This document shows positions 6,412 to 13,103 of a stretch of 25,906 nt of DNA, piece after piece. Positions within the stretch are counted from its first letter, which is position 1; the number at the start of each line of letters is the position of its first letter. Source of the stretch: CAYHIN01 sp964356705 (GTDB lineage Bacteria; Patescibacteriota; Microgenomatia; CAZETR01; Amesbacteraceae); the NCBI GenBank assembly GCA_964356705.1, contig CAYHIN010000009.1, forward strand, positions 1 through 25,906, read 5' to 3'. A model generated the notes under the pieces. That model worked only from the letters and a program-made list of their open reading frames with translations. It searched no databases and was not told the DNA's origin. A program made the position numbers and the translations under genes.

Positions 6412-7225
6412 ACACGTCTTGGCCAAAATCGTTTGTCCCTACGAGATCTGCTTTACCTAAAAATACTTTTTCTAGTCCATCACAGGACCTACAACCGCCT
6501 GCCTGCGGACACTGAAAATGATTTAGTTTGCGAGCCAGAGCAATCTTTTTGGCCAACATTAGAATCTTTTTTTCGGACTCTACTAGATCTGGAGGGATGA
6601 CCTCACGGGGAGCATCGTCACGGTCCAGGTACCAATAAAAAGCTTTGGATATGGGACGACTCTGGGTGTGACCGGCTAATAAAAAGTAGATAGGGAGCTG
6701 CAGAGATTCGGGATCTTCATCATATTTACCAGTTTTGAAATCTATAATATTTACTGAATCGGACTCCGGTACGTATTCTAACCAGTCGATCTTACCGCAT
6801 AAAATGATGTTGTCATCCTCGGAAAGCCAATAATAGGGAACCGTCTCTCTGATCTTGATGGTCTTGTTTTTCAAAGGACCGGGGTTGGCCATGACGCGTC
6901 CTAGCATCGTCTCACCTCTTTTTTTTGCATCTGCCTCCTGTGACTCGCTTGTAAAACCACCCTTTAATCCTGTGACTTTTCGCCATGATAAGTCAAATTT
7001 GACTAATAGGTCGGTATTAAATCTAGTGCCAGATGGGATAATGGATAATGACTCCACTACCTCGTGGACTGACTGACCGAGAGCAAGCGCCGGGGACATG
7101 ACACTGACTTTGTGACCAGCGGCATTTTTCCACATGTTTTTTAGATAGTAGGCGCGGGGACACTTCAGATAATCTGAGAGTGACGAGTGCGAGATCCAGG
7201 TAGCAGAAAATTTATCTTTTGACAT
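6398..7225 (-). CDS. PD-(D/E)XK nuclease with Cas4/AddB-like Fe-S cysteines
   Basis: It encodes 275 residues from ATG 7225; a TTG at 7243 is possible. The RecB-family core is visible: GxxxH at residues 50-54 (GQSVH), GKIDWLE with Asp147, IIDFKTGK with Asp162 and Lys164, and QLPIY (Gln176...Tyr180). Four cysteines are placed as in Cas4 and AddB: Cys22 in KCPRAYYL, and Cys239, Cys245, Cys248 in CPQAGGCRSC. This predicts a 4Fe-4S cluster stapling the nuclease fold. No helicase domain is attached, and no CRISPR array or cas1/cas2 is in the window. It is probably a DNA exonuclease in repair or recombination. It overlaps the upstream membrane glycosyltransferase by 14 bp and the downstream metallopeptidase by 14 bp. 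Confidence 0.85.
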   Translation of the reverse strand: MSKDKFSATWISHSSLSDYLKCPRAYYLKNMWKNAAGHKVSVMSPALALGQSVHEVVESLSIIPSGTRFNTDLLVKFDLSWRKVTGLKGGFTSESQEADAKKRGETMLGRVMANPGPLKNKTIKIRETVPYYWLSEDDNIILCGKIDWLEYVPESDSVNIIDFKTGKYDEDPESLQLPIYFLLAGHTQSRPISKAFYWYLDRDDAPREVIPPDLVESEKKILMLAKKIALARKLNHFQCPQAGGCRSCDGLEKVFLGKADLVGTNDFGQDVYVLP

Positions 7226-9359
7226 ATACCCTATTTTTTCCAAACTGTTTTTCCGGGGTGTAATTTGATTTTATATATTCATCCACCTCTGGTAGAGCGC
7301 CTACTGATAAACCACCAAAGTTCATGTCTGGATTGTAGATGATATATTTTGGCTGAGATTTATTTAGGCCTTCTATCATAATTTTTTGATGATCTGAGGT
7401 ATAAAAAGCGTAGGGAGTGTCCACTGGAGTAGGATTGCTTCTGTTGGTCAGGAAATATATTTCGGGATACCACGGATAGGCAAAAAGTGAGTCCGCAGGC
7501 GTCGTATTTGTCTCTATAAATTCTAGAAGTTCGTTTTCTGACTCGGTGGTCACACGCGTACCCTTCTGTAGTCCCCCGCCTCTGGGCGACGAGTATGCAT
7601 AATATTCTCCAGTGGGTGCTCCGTAAGTCTGAAGACGCATAATCATATTTTCCAGATAGGCAGAGCTTATGGCATCCCTGGCTCCCATAGTCACTAAGAT
7701 GACAGACAGAACCACGGCAAGTAGTAACTTGTCCTTGGTCAGACTGTCCAGCGCGTGACCTATAATGACAAGAACTACAATAAGAGGAAATAGCAGATGA
7801 AGAAAATCAGATCTGCCTAAGGCAACCCGGTACAAAACCAGAGCAAAGGTACTGACTGCTAGGAGGTAATGATTTTTCTTGTAGAAACTGATTATCACCG
7901 ACCCAAATATCACAAACTTTGAGATCTCAAACCACATAGCGGGAGACGATAAATACTGATTGAAAATATGCCAGTGAAAAAAGGATAGGCTAATCGCGCG
8001 ATCAACCGGCGCGTTGAAGTAGCCTTTGGAAAAAATTGATGCATAAAAAGTGATCTGACTAATAAATCCCCAGAGACCTCCCGTAATCAGTAAAACAATT
8101 ACCACTGGAGAGGCGCCTAAGAATATTCCCAAAGCCCAGCGAGACAAATTTTTCAGTCTGGCATTTTGCAGAAAAATGAATAAGAGGTGGGATATAACAG
8201 AAGCCAGACCTACTTCTATACTTGTAAAGAATGTGACTGCCGTGAGGGCGCCTGAAAGGGCATACTTGCGACTGGATAGAGCCAAGAGACTGGCAAGACC
8301 GAAGGCTACTCTAATCTCGACATTGTTTTTTACCGACGACGTAGTCAGACCTAGGAAACAAAGAACGATTATGACGAGTAGCCACTTGGACTTGATGAGA
8401 TTTCTGGCAAAGAACATAAATATTACGGCTCCCATGACTTGCAACAGATGCATGAAGAGTCTTTGCGAGGAAAGAGTAAAACCCGCGATTTTTTCAAATA
8501 GATAGAGACCCCAAATCAAAACCGGGGGGTGATAAACAAAGACGTCTTTGTAGAGCATCTCTCCTTGCGTCAATCTCTGGACCCAAGCACTCCAAAAACC
8601 TTCCTCGACTGAGTCAAAATCCCCAATATTGTAACCTGGGTTGTATGAAACTAAAAAGATGAGCAGTATCGGGAGGAGATAATTTAGCAATACTTTTTGC
8701 GGAAGAATAGTTTTTTTGAGATTGACGCACACGATCCAGACTAAGATGATTAGTGCTCCAAGTGAAAAAATAACCAGATTATTTTTGGGAAAGATAGCGG
8801 CTAGTGCTACCAAAGGGGTTGGGAAATATTGAACGATGTTTGACCACTTGGGAAAGTGTCTACTAAGAACTAGATTTAGAACTGGAACGAGGACCAGGGC
8901 TGAAATCGAGATCGAGACTAAAGGAGTAACGAGATTTAGAAAAATGAGAAAGTAGAAACCCATAAATAAACCGTTGAAAATTGCCAGAGGGTCATCTGCT
9001 GTTTTTTTGTTTATAAAACGACTAGAAATAATCAATATCAGCTCACAGACTACGATGACTCCAATGACGGCTTTGCCAGAATACGTGGCAAACCTGGTAT
9101 ACAAAAACGAGAGAACACCGAGGGTCAATAGAAAATATCCGGGATCTTTTTTTAGAAAATATTCGTTTGCCCCGACGATAATTATGCTAAGAATAAAAGT
9201 CAGAGCAAACTCGGTGAGGTCGTATGATTTTGCCTGAATGAGACTCTGAGAAACCCCGGGGATGTCTGATGAGTATAGTGAAGAAGCGAAGCTCGATAGC
9301 CGGGGAGACAATATTGCAGAAAGAGCGGAAGCGATCAGTAACGAGGCGATAATCTTCAT
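7212..9359 (-). CDS. GT-C fold membrane glycosyltransferase (GT39/ArnT-like)
   Basis: It encodes 715 residues with many hydrophobic segments through most of its length and a soluble C-terminal domain of ~130 residues. The diagnostic loop is GDFDSVEEGFWSAW followed by GEMLYKDVFVYHPP (residues ~245-280). This has the acidic residues and the YxDxFxxxxPP pattern of polyprenyl-phosphate-sugar-dependent GT-C enzymes. The tail contains ADSLFAYPWYPEIYFLTNR, also usual in this group. An extra N-terminal membrane block (~220 residues) precedes the loop, so it is longer than simple GT39 proteins. It would transfer a sugar from a lipid carrier on the outer face of the membrane. It is first in a three-gene minus-strand set, 23 bp downstream of tRNA-Thr. 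Confidence 0.75.
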   Translation of the reverse strand: MKIIASLLIASALSAILSPRLSSFASSLYSSDIPGVSQSLIQAKSYDLTEFALTFILSIIIVGANEYFLKKDPGYFLLTLGVLSFLYTRFATYSGKAVIGVIVVCELILIISSRFINKKTADDPLAIFNGLFMGFYFLIFLNLVTPLVSISISALVLVPVLNLVLSRHFPKWSNIVQYFPTPLVALAAIFPKNNLVIFSLGALIILVWIVCVNLKKTILPQKVLLNYLLPILLIFLVSYNPGYNIGDFDSVEEGFWSAWVQRLTQGEMLYKDVFVYHPPVLIWGLYLFEKIAGFTLSSQRLFMHLLQVMGAVIFMFFARNLIKSKWLLVIIVLCFLGLTTSSVKNNVEIRVAFGLASLLALSSRKYALSGALTAVTFFTSIEVGLASVISHLLFIFLQNARLKNLSRWALGIFLGASPVVIVLLITGGLWGFISQITFYASIFSKGYFNAPVDRAISLSFFHWHIFNQYLSSPAMWFEISKFVIFGSVIISFYKKNHYLLAVSTFALVLYRVALGRSDFLHLLFPLIVVLVIIGHALDSLTKDKLLLAVVLSVILVTMGARDAISSAYLENMIMRLQTYGAPTGEYYAYSSPRGGGLQKGTRVTTESENELLEFIETNTTPADSLFAYPWYPEIYFLTNRSNPTPVDTPYAFYTSDHQKIMIEGLNKSQPKYIIYNPDMNFGGLSVGALPEVDEYIKSNYTPEKQFGKNRVYVKR

Positions 9360-9365
9360 GTGCTA

Positions 9366-9371
9366 TTTATA
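9366..9371 (-). promoter_or_regulatory. -10 box (TATAAA) before the GT-C gene
   Basis: On the minus strand TATAAA is followed by six bases and the ATG at 9359, so a leaderless transcript is predicted. The matching -35 position falls in the tRNA-Thr acceptor stem and is not a good match, so read-through from the tRNA is an alternative. Confidence 0.4.
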
Positions 9372-9382
9372 CTACATACTTG

Positions 9383-9454
9383 AGCCGAGGGGGAGATTCG
9401 GACTCCCGACCCGCGGTTTACGATACCGCTGCTCTACCCCTGAGCTACCTCGGC
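9383..9454 (-). tRNA. tRNA-Thr (anticodon CGT)
   Basis: A full 72-nt cloverleaf. The acceptor pairs GCCGAGG with CCTCGGC (all seven pairs); the D stem is GCTC/GAGC; the anticodon stem is GCGGT/ACCGC with loop ATCGTAA, giving anticodon CGT for ACG codons. The T stem is GGGAG/CTCCC and the discriminator is T. No CCA is encoded. Oddities: the T loop reads TCCGAAT, so position 55 is C where almost all tRNAs have U (pseudouridine). The first 16 nt are repeated at 9836-9851, beyond a GIY-YIG element, next to what looks like the original tRNA promoter. Confidence 0.93.
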
Positions 9455-9456
9455 CT

Positions 9457-9494
9457 GTCAAACTTTTGCTATCGCAAAACTTAGTCAGGTAAAC
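9457..9494. repeat. Terminal hairpin, tRNA-proximal end of the GIY-YIG element
   Basis: The stem TTTTGC/GCAAAA has loop TATC, with flanks GTCAAAC before and TTAGTCAGGTAAAC after. It overlaps the 3' end of the GIY-YIG gene, whose stop is at 9481-9483. It resembles the other terminal hairpin in both direct and inverted orientation because the unit is nearly palindromic. Confidence 0.6.
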
Positions 9495-9771
9495 TTATGA
9501 GTTCACCAGCTAATGAGTCTGACTTTAGATAATTTGCCAAAATCTTTTTTAAATGGGTTCTACCCCAACCTGTTTTGTAAAATTTTTCCCTTGATGTAGC
9601 GTCTTGTTGATTGAGAAATGCTTCCATAAAGATTATCTCAAACGGTCGTCTGTGCCTAGTTGCGTCGACTTTGCCGCTATTATGATATTTTAGCCTATCT
9701 TCAGGATTGTTTGAATAACCTACGTATAACTTACTATCTTTCAAACTTTTCAGAATATAAACGTAATACAT
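9481..9771 (-). CDS. Stand-alone GIY-YIG nuclease
   Basis: It encodes 96 residues from ATG 9771. The GIY-YIG core is complete: YVYIL (residues 3-7), LYVGYSNN with the second motif YVG at 16-18, catalytic-type Arg26 in EDRLKYHN, the NSGKVDATRHRRP segment, and the metal-binding Glu62 in SREKFYKTGWGR. It lacks a DNA-binding domain, like the small UvrC-nuclease-like proteins scattered through many genomes. The frame stays open far upstream, but that stretch is the antisense of the neighbouring Ig-like gene, so the internal ATG is the right start. Its position inside an element that splits a tRNA from its promoter suggests it drives that element's mobility. Confidence 0.85.
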   Translation of the reverse strand: MYYVYILKSLKDSKLYVGYSNNPEDRLKYHNSGKVDATRHRRPFEIIFMEAFLNQQDATSREKFYKTGWGRTHLKKILANYLKSDSLAGELISLPD

Positions 9772-9791
9772 ATGTCTTGCTGCTCTTAACC

Positions 9792-9832
9792 CGACTAAAT
9801 TTTTTGCAAAGCAAAAAAATTTGACGGGTAAA
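9792..9832. repeat. Terminal hairpin, promoter-proximal end of the GIY-YIG element
   Basis: AAATTTTTTGC, loop AAA, then GCAAAAAAATTT: an 11-bp A/T-rich stem with one extra A, followed by GACGGGTAAAC. On either strand it could act as a bidirectional terminator. It lies between the presumed tRNA promoter and the nuclease gene. Confidence 0.65.
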
Positions 9833-9835
9833 CCA

Positions 9836-9851
9836 CCTGAGCTACCTCGGC
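9836..9851 (-). repeat. 16-bp duplicate of the tRNA-Thr 5' end
   Basis: It is identical to 9439-9454, that is bases 1-16 of the tRNA (acceptor strand GCCGAGG, TA, D stem GCTC and the first D-loop bases). It is followed by the element and not by the rest of a tRNA, so it is a fragment. It sits 15 nt downstream of a TGGTAAAAT promoter box on the minus strand. Confidence 0.9.
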
Positions 9852-9857
9852 TTTGGA

Positions 9858-9877
9858 CATGGTACAATTTTACCATC
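9858..9877. promoter_or_regulatory. Overlapping divergent extended -10 promoters
   Basis: The sequence contains the inverted repeat ATGGTA...TACCAT with a six-base centre. Plus strand: TGG-TACAAT (9860-9868), an extended -10 that would start transcription near 9875 for the gene at 9881. Minus strand: TGG-TAAAAT (9875-9867), followed by 15 nt and the duplicated tRNA-Thr 5' end. The minus leader (TGT, CCAT and TCCAAA in that order) closely matches the leader of tRNA-Val, which supports its being the ancestral tRNA-Thr promoter. Confidence 0.6.
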
Positions 9878-9880
9878 AGG

Positions 9881-10594
9881 ATGGTCAGATCGAGACTACA
9901 AAGACTGGAAGAAAAGAGAAGCGTGAGAACGGCGACACTGCTCGGGATCGGAACTGTGGTACTCATTATCTTGGTCGTGATCATGGGGGTCCCGACGGTC
10001 GTCAAGATGGCGGCTTTCCTGGCGGAAATAAACTCTGCTAACAAACCTGTGGATAAAAATGACTTTATTCCTCCCCCGCCGCCGTTGCTTTCTAATCCAT
10101 ATCCGGCTACAAATAGCGCCTCACAAGTGATCACCGGCTCTGCCGAACCTGGAGTGACCGTACACTTGTCCAGACAAGATGAAAGAGTAGCCGAGCTGGT
10201 GGCAGCTGAAGATGGATCTTTGCACTTTGGTGATGTGAGACTGGTAGAAGGAGAAAACAAGTTTTCAGCAGTGGCAGTAGACTCCGGAGGAAATATAAGT
10301 CAGACGTCCAGAAATCTCACTATTTTTTACCTGACAAAACAGCCCACTCTCGAAATATCTGCCCCTTCTGAAGGGACAACTGTGTCAGGCAGCAATGCCA
10401 AGCTAGAAGTAAAAGGCAAGACAGATGTGGGCGCACGAATAATCGTAAATCAACGGCTGGTAATAGTGGACTCTGAGGGAAATTTTTCTACTTTGGTAAC
10501 TCTAGTGTCTGGAGAAAACAAATTGGTAGTAGAGGCCCGCGATCAGGCGACTAATGTTTCGAAGAAAGAGATCGTGGTGAATTATCAACCGTAA
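9881..10594 (+). CDS. Membrane-anchored protein with two Ig-like repeats
   Basis: It encodes 237 residues from ATG 9881; an upstream TTG at 9821 lies inside the mobile element and is rejected. A short basic N-terminus is followed by one transmembrane helix (~residues 20-38, LLGIGTVVLIILVVIMGVP), a proline-rich spacer (PPPPPL) and two tandem beta-sandwich repeats of ~80 residues. Each repeat has the pattern ITGSAEPGVTV...GEN.F...A.D..GNIS, then VKGKTDVGARI...GENKLVVEARDQATNVS. Such repeats occur in extracytoplasmic proteins that bind glycans or the cell surface. It would be anchored with its repeats outside. Its 3' end overlaps the convergent O-antigen-ligase-like gene by 44 bp. Confidence 0.75.
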   Translation: MVRSRLQRLEEKRSVRTATLLGIGTVVLIILVVIMGVPTVVKMAAFLAEINSANKPVDKNDFIPPPPPLLSNPYPATNSASQVITGSAEPGVTVHLSRQDERVAELVAAEDGSLHFGDVRLVEGENKFSAVAVDSGGNISQTSRNLTIFYLTKQPTLEISAPSEGTTVSGSNAKLEVKGKTDVGARIIVNQRLVIVDSEGNFSTLVTLVSGENKLVVEARDQATNVSKKEIVVNYQP

Positions 10595-11627
10595 TCAACA
10601 AAGCGATCAAGAGCATGACGGCGGGGTAGAAGAGAGAGTTGAGAAAGATTGAGTGGGCTATTATGGGTATAAAGTATTTTGTATCAAGTATCATGTATAA
10701 CTTTTTTAAATAAAGCAGGTAAGCAGTGAGACCCAGGAGACCGGTGGTGGCGGCTACAAATAATAAAGATGAGTCGGCTCCGGCACCGGCGTGATTTGTT
10801 TGCCAGTCGCGGTTTTCGAGAAAACCGTAATCTTTTTTTGCAAAACGGTACGTGTTGAAACCTACTCCTATAATAGGGTGGTCAGAGAAGATTTGAAGAG
10901 ACTCCTTCCAATTTGTGATGCGGGCTTGGATGGAGCTGGTACGAGAGAGCCTTACCCCTTCTCCTCCTGAATTTCGAGGAAGAATTATAAGAGTGAAAAG
11001 CAATATCAAAATCGCTTTGGCAAAAATAATAATGGATCTCTTTTGCCAGGCGATGATGGCGAAAGCCACTGAGAATGCCAAATAGGAACTGCGGGAGTAA
11101 GTAAGAGCCAAAGCTAGGTAAGACAGAATGGTCATGAAACGGTGTCTATGCTCAAAAAAGAAGACTAAAAATAAAACAAGAAGCAGACCCGTAAAACCAG
11201 GGTCTAAAAATGAGCCAATGACCCGGTAATAATGGTCATCCCAGCCCAATGCTGACAAAAATCTGACGTCTGGTAAAAAAACGTATTGAGCAAGTCCCGC
11301 TACAACTGTGACTATACCCAGGCGATAAACAAGTCTTTTTTGATCATGAAAAAACGGGAGTGTGGCATAGATGAAAAAACGAAAAAGATATTGAAGCCCT
11401 ACCAACTGAGCAGATAGTCCCCATTTTTGAGCCAGGAGTAATGATGTGCCTGCGATTACTAAAAATACTAGGAGGGGTTTTGGGATAGAGATCTTAAATC
11501 CATTTTTAATAAAAAAGACTAACCAGATAATAAAGACTGAGAGGTCCAAAAAAGAAACGTTGTGAAACTTGTAGGTGTTGCCTATAGCAAAGGAGATGAT
11601 TAGGAGGATTTCGGCGATAAGAGCCAT
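10551..11627 (-). CDS. O-antigen ligase/polymerase-like membrane protein
   Basis: It encodes 358 residues from ATG 11627; a GTG at 11666 would add 13 residues. About ten hydrophobic helices are seen. The family signatures are LTYSRSSYLAF in the centre, WKESLQIFSDHPIIGVGFNT and the large periplasmic loop ending TNHAGAGADSSLLF with TGLLGL after it, corresponding to the conserved HN/GLLG region of Wzy_C proteins. Members either polymerise glycan units (Wzy) or transfer them to an acceptor (WaaL), and the sequence does not tell which. It is the last gene of the ten-gene glycan operon, overlaps the preceding glycosyltransferase by 28 bp and the convergent Ig-like gene by 44 bp. Confidence 0.8.
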   Translation of the reverse strand: MALIAEILLIISFAIGNTYKFHNVSFLDLSVFIIWLVFFIKNGFKISIPKPLLVFLVIAGTSLLLAQKWGLSAQLVGLQYLFRFFIYATLPFFHDQKRLVYRLGIVTVVAGLAQYVFLPDVRFLSALGWDDHYYRVIGSFLDPGFTGLLLVLFLVFFFEHRHRFMTILSYLALALTYSRSSYLAFSVAFAIIAWQKRSIIIFAKAILILLFTLIILPRNSGGEGVRLSRTSSIQARITNWKESLQIFSDHPIIGVGFNTYRFAKKDYGFLENRDWQTNHAGAGADSSLLFVAATTGLLGLTAYLLYLKKLYMILDTKYFIPIIAHSIFLNSLFYPAVMLLIALLITVDNSPRSLSSKH

Positions 11628-12349
11628 AGCTTGCCTGATACTAGAAACATGTAAAATGCCATACACATAGCGTGGATAAAACCGGCAGTGCCGTCCAAAA
11701 AACCTAACTTGAGAATATAGTTTTCAACAAAACGCCAAACTGGTCCTAGAATGATTTCAAACAGATTAGTCTTTCGACCGGATTTTTGGAACTGATGAGC
11801 GCGAATTGTGGAGTAATGGTTTAGCTCGGACAAGAAATCGTAAAGACTGGGGTGAGGATAGTGAAGTAATGGTGATCTTAGCTCACCAGTAGGTTCTTTG
11901 ACCTGCCATATCTCATGCACAGGATAAATCCAGGATCCAGCATTGTGCCTGGTCAAGCGGACAAACTTTTGACCAGCTGTGTTTCCATGGCTAAGAGTGC
12001 GACCCCACATGGAGTCAAGACGAGAGATGACATATGAATCATGAATTTTGAATTTTGAGTTTAGGGTAGTTAGTATTTCATCTGCGAGAGGCTTGGAGAC
12101 GACCTCGTCGGCATCGATGAATAATACCCAGCCGGGCTGGACTTGGGTGAGGGCAAAATTGCGCTGGGCTGAGAAATCATTATTTAGAGAATGAGGTATT
12201 ACTTTGGCCCCCGATGTCTGAGAAAGTTTCACAGTGTCGTCTGTGGAGTCATCGTCTACAACTATTATAGAGTCGCAAAACTGAAGTGAGTCTAGGCATT
12301 TTTGAATATTCTGCTCTTCATTGTGTGTAAGTACGACTCCGGTAAGCAT
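11600..12349 (-). CDS. Family 2 glycosyltransferase (WaaE/KdtX-like)
   Basis: It encodes 249 residues with a complete GT-A start: LTGVVLTHNEEQNIQKCLDS, then IIVVDDDSTDDT (nucleotide-sugar binding), DFSAQRNFAL and the metal-binding VLFIDADE (Asp-x-Asp). The combination of SLN.DFS.QRN and DADE is typical of the WaaE/KdtX group of core-type sugar transferases. A C-terminal hydrophobic stretch (AMCMAFYMFLVSGKLWLL) may anchor it to the membrane. It lies 4 bp downstream of the preceding glycosyltransferase. The sugar is not predictable. Confidence 0.88.
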   Translation of the reverse strand: MLTGVVLTHNEEQNIQKCLDSLQFCDSIIVVDDDSTDDTVKLSQTSGAKVIPHSLNNDFSAQRNFALTQVQPGWVLFIDADEVVSKPLADEILTTLNSKFKIHDSYVISRLDSMWGRTLSHGNTAGQKFVRLTRHNAGSWIYPVHEIWQVKEPTGELRSPLLHYPHPSLYDFLSELNHYSTIRAHQFQKSGRKTNLFEIILGPVWRFVENYILKLGFLDGTAGFIHAMCMAFYMFLVSGKLWLLSPKSS

Positions 12350-12353
12350 GTGA

Positions 12354-13103
12354 TTATTTTAACACCGCTTTTGGATTGCAAAAAAGTTCAACCATGAAAC
12401 TGCTGAATTTACCAAAATGTTTTGTAAAATAGTGCTTTCGACTCTGGACAAAGATTTTTTGAGTCTTTGAATCATGAGGTGTGCTTTTGCCCCAGTGGTG
12501 GATGAGCTGGGCCTGTGGGTTTATCCAGATGTCATACCCCAATTCTTTGACTCTTTTACAAAGATCAGACTCTTCGAAATACAAAAAGAAGTTTGCATCA
12601 AATCCGCCTACTTGTTCAAAAACTTTTCTTCTGATCAAGAATGCAGTGCCAGGAATCACGTCAACTTCTTTGGGAGATTTTTTGTCCCAGGTTTTTAGCC
12701 AGTAATTGCAAGCCATCTGACTTCCTGGCCAAAACTTGTAAATAAAGGACAGACTAAAGATGGCTGCCATCGGAGTAAGCTGGGAGGTGCCTTGAAGCGG
12801 GTAAGCATTTTCGTTCGCATCCAGAAGTAATGGGGCAACTATGGCGGCCTGTGGGTGACTGTCTAGAAATGAGACCAAATGAGAAAGAGTGTTTGGGAAA
12901 AGAATGGTGTCTGGATTTAGAATGAACAGATAATCGCCAGTCGACTTTTTTGCCCCTAGATTGTTGCCTTTGGCATAGCCTCTGTTTATTTTGTTGTTGT
13001 CTACGATTATCAATTCATGCAATTTTTTGGGTAGTGATTTTAGACACTGCTGGAGCTCTTTTTGGGCACGATACTTGACGATAATGACTGAGACTTTAGA
13101 CAT
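12354..13103 (-). CDS. Family 2 glycosyltransferase (rhamnosyltransferase-like), compact N-terminus
   Basis: It encodes 249 residues. Motifs in order: VSVIIVKYRAQKELQQCL, IIVDNN, GYAKGNNLGAKKSTGDYL, the Asp-x-Asp equivalent NPDT, PGTAFLIRR and FFLYFEESDLCKRVKELGY. This is the WbbL/rhamnosyltransferase-like pattern. It is shorter than usual at one place: between IIVDNN and NRGYAKGNN the segment of ~15-20 residues (normally DNxSxDGS...) is missing, so the second beta-alpha unit is trimmed. The catalytic-region motifs are otherwise intact. It overlaps the upstream GT4 gene by 8 bp. Confidence 0.87.
   Translation of the reverse strand: MSKVSVIIVKYRAQKELQQCLKSLPKKLHELIIVDNNKINRGYAKGNNLGAKKSTGDYLFILNPDTILFPNTLSHLVSFLDSHPQAAIVAPLLLDANENAYPLQGTSQLTPMAAIFSLSFIYKFWPGSQMACNYWLKTWDKKSPKEVDVIPGTAFLIRRKVFEQVGGFDANFFLYFEESDLCKRVKELGYDIWINPQAQLIHHWGKSTPHDSKTQKIFVQSRKHYFTKHFGKFSSFMVELFCNPKAVLK

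Larger units (their letters stand above)
9455..9835 (-). mobile_element. GIY-YIG element inserted at the 5' end of tRNA-Thr
   Basis: 381 bp lie between the 5' end of the intact tRNA-Thr and a second copy of its first 16 nt (9836-9851). The segment carries one GIY-YIG nuclease gene, in the tRNA's orientation, and a related hairpin at each end: 9457-9494 with TTTTGC/GCAAAA arms, and 9792-9832 with AAATTTTTTGC/GCAAAAAATTT arms. Each hairpin is followed on the plus strand by GGTAAAC. The arrangement resembles a homing-type element that entered the tRNA near base 16 and left or carried a 5' replacement, so the tRNA stays complete. This is inferred from layout; no empty site is available here. Confidence 0.65.

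Noticed and set aside
9772..10260. Upstream extension of the GIY-YIG frame
   Set aside because: It is the antisense of the Ig-like gene, has low-complexity Ser/Thr/Leu composition, and a normal GIY-YIG protein starts at ATG 9771.
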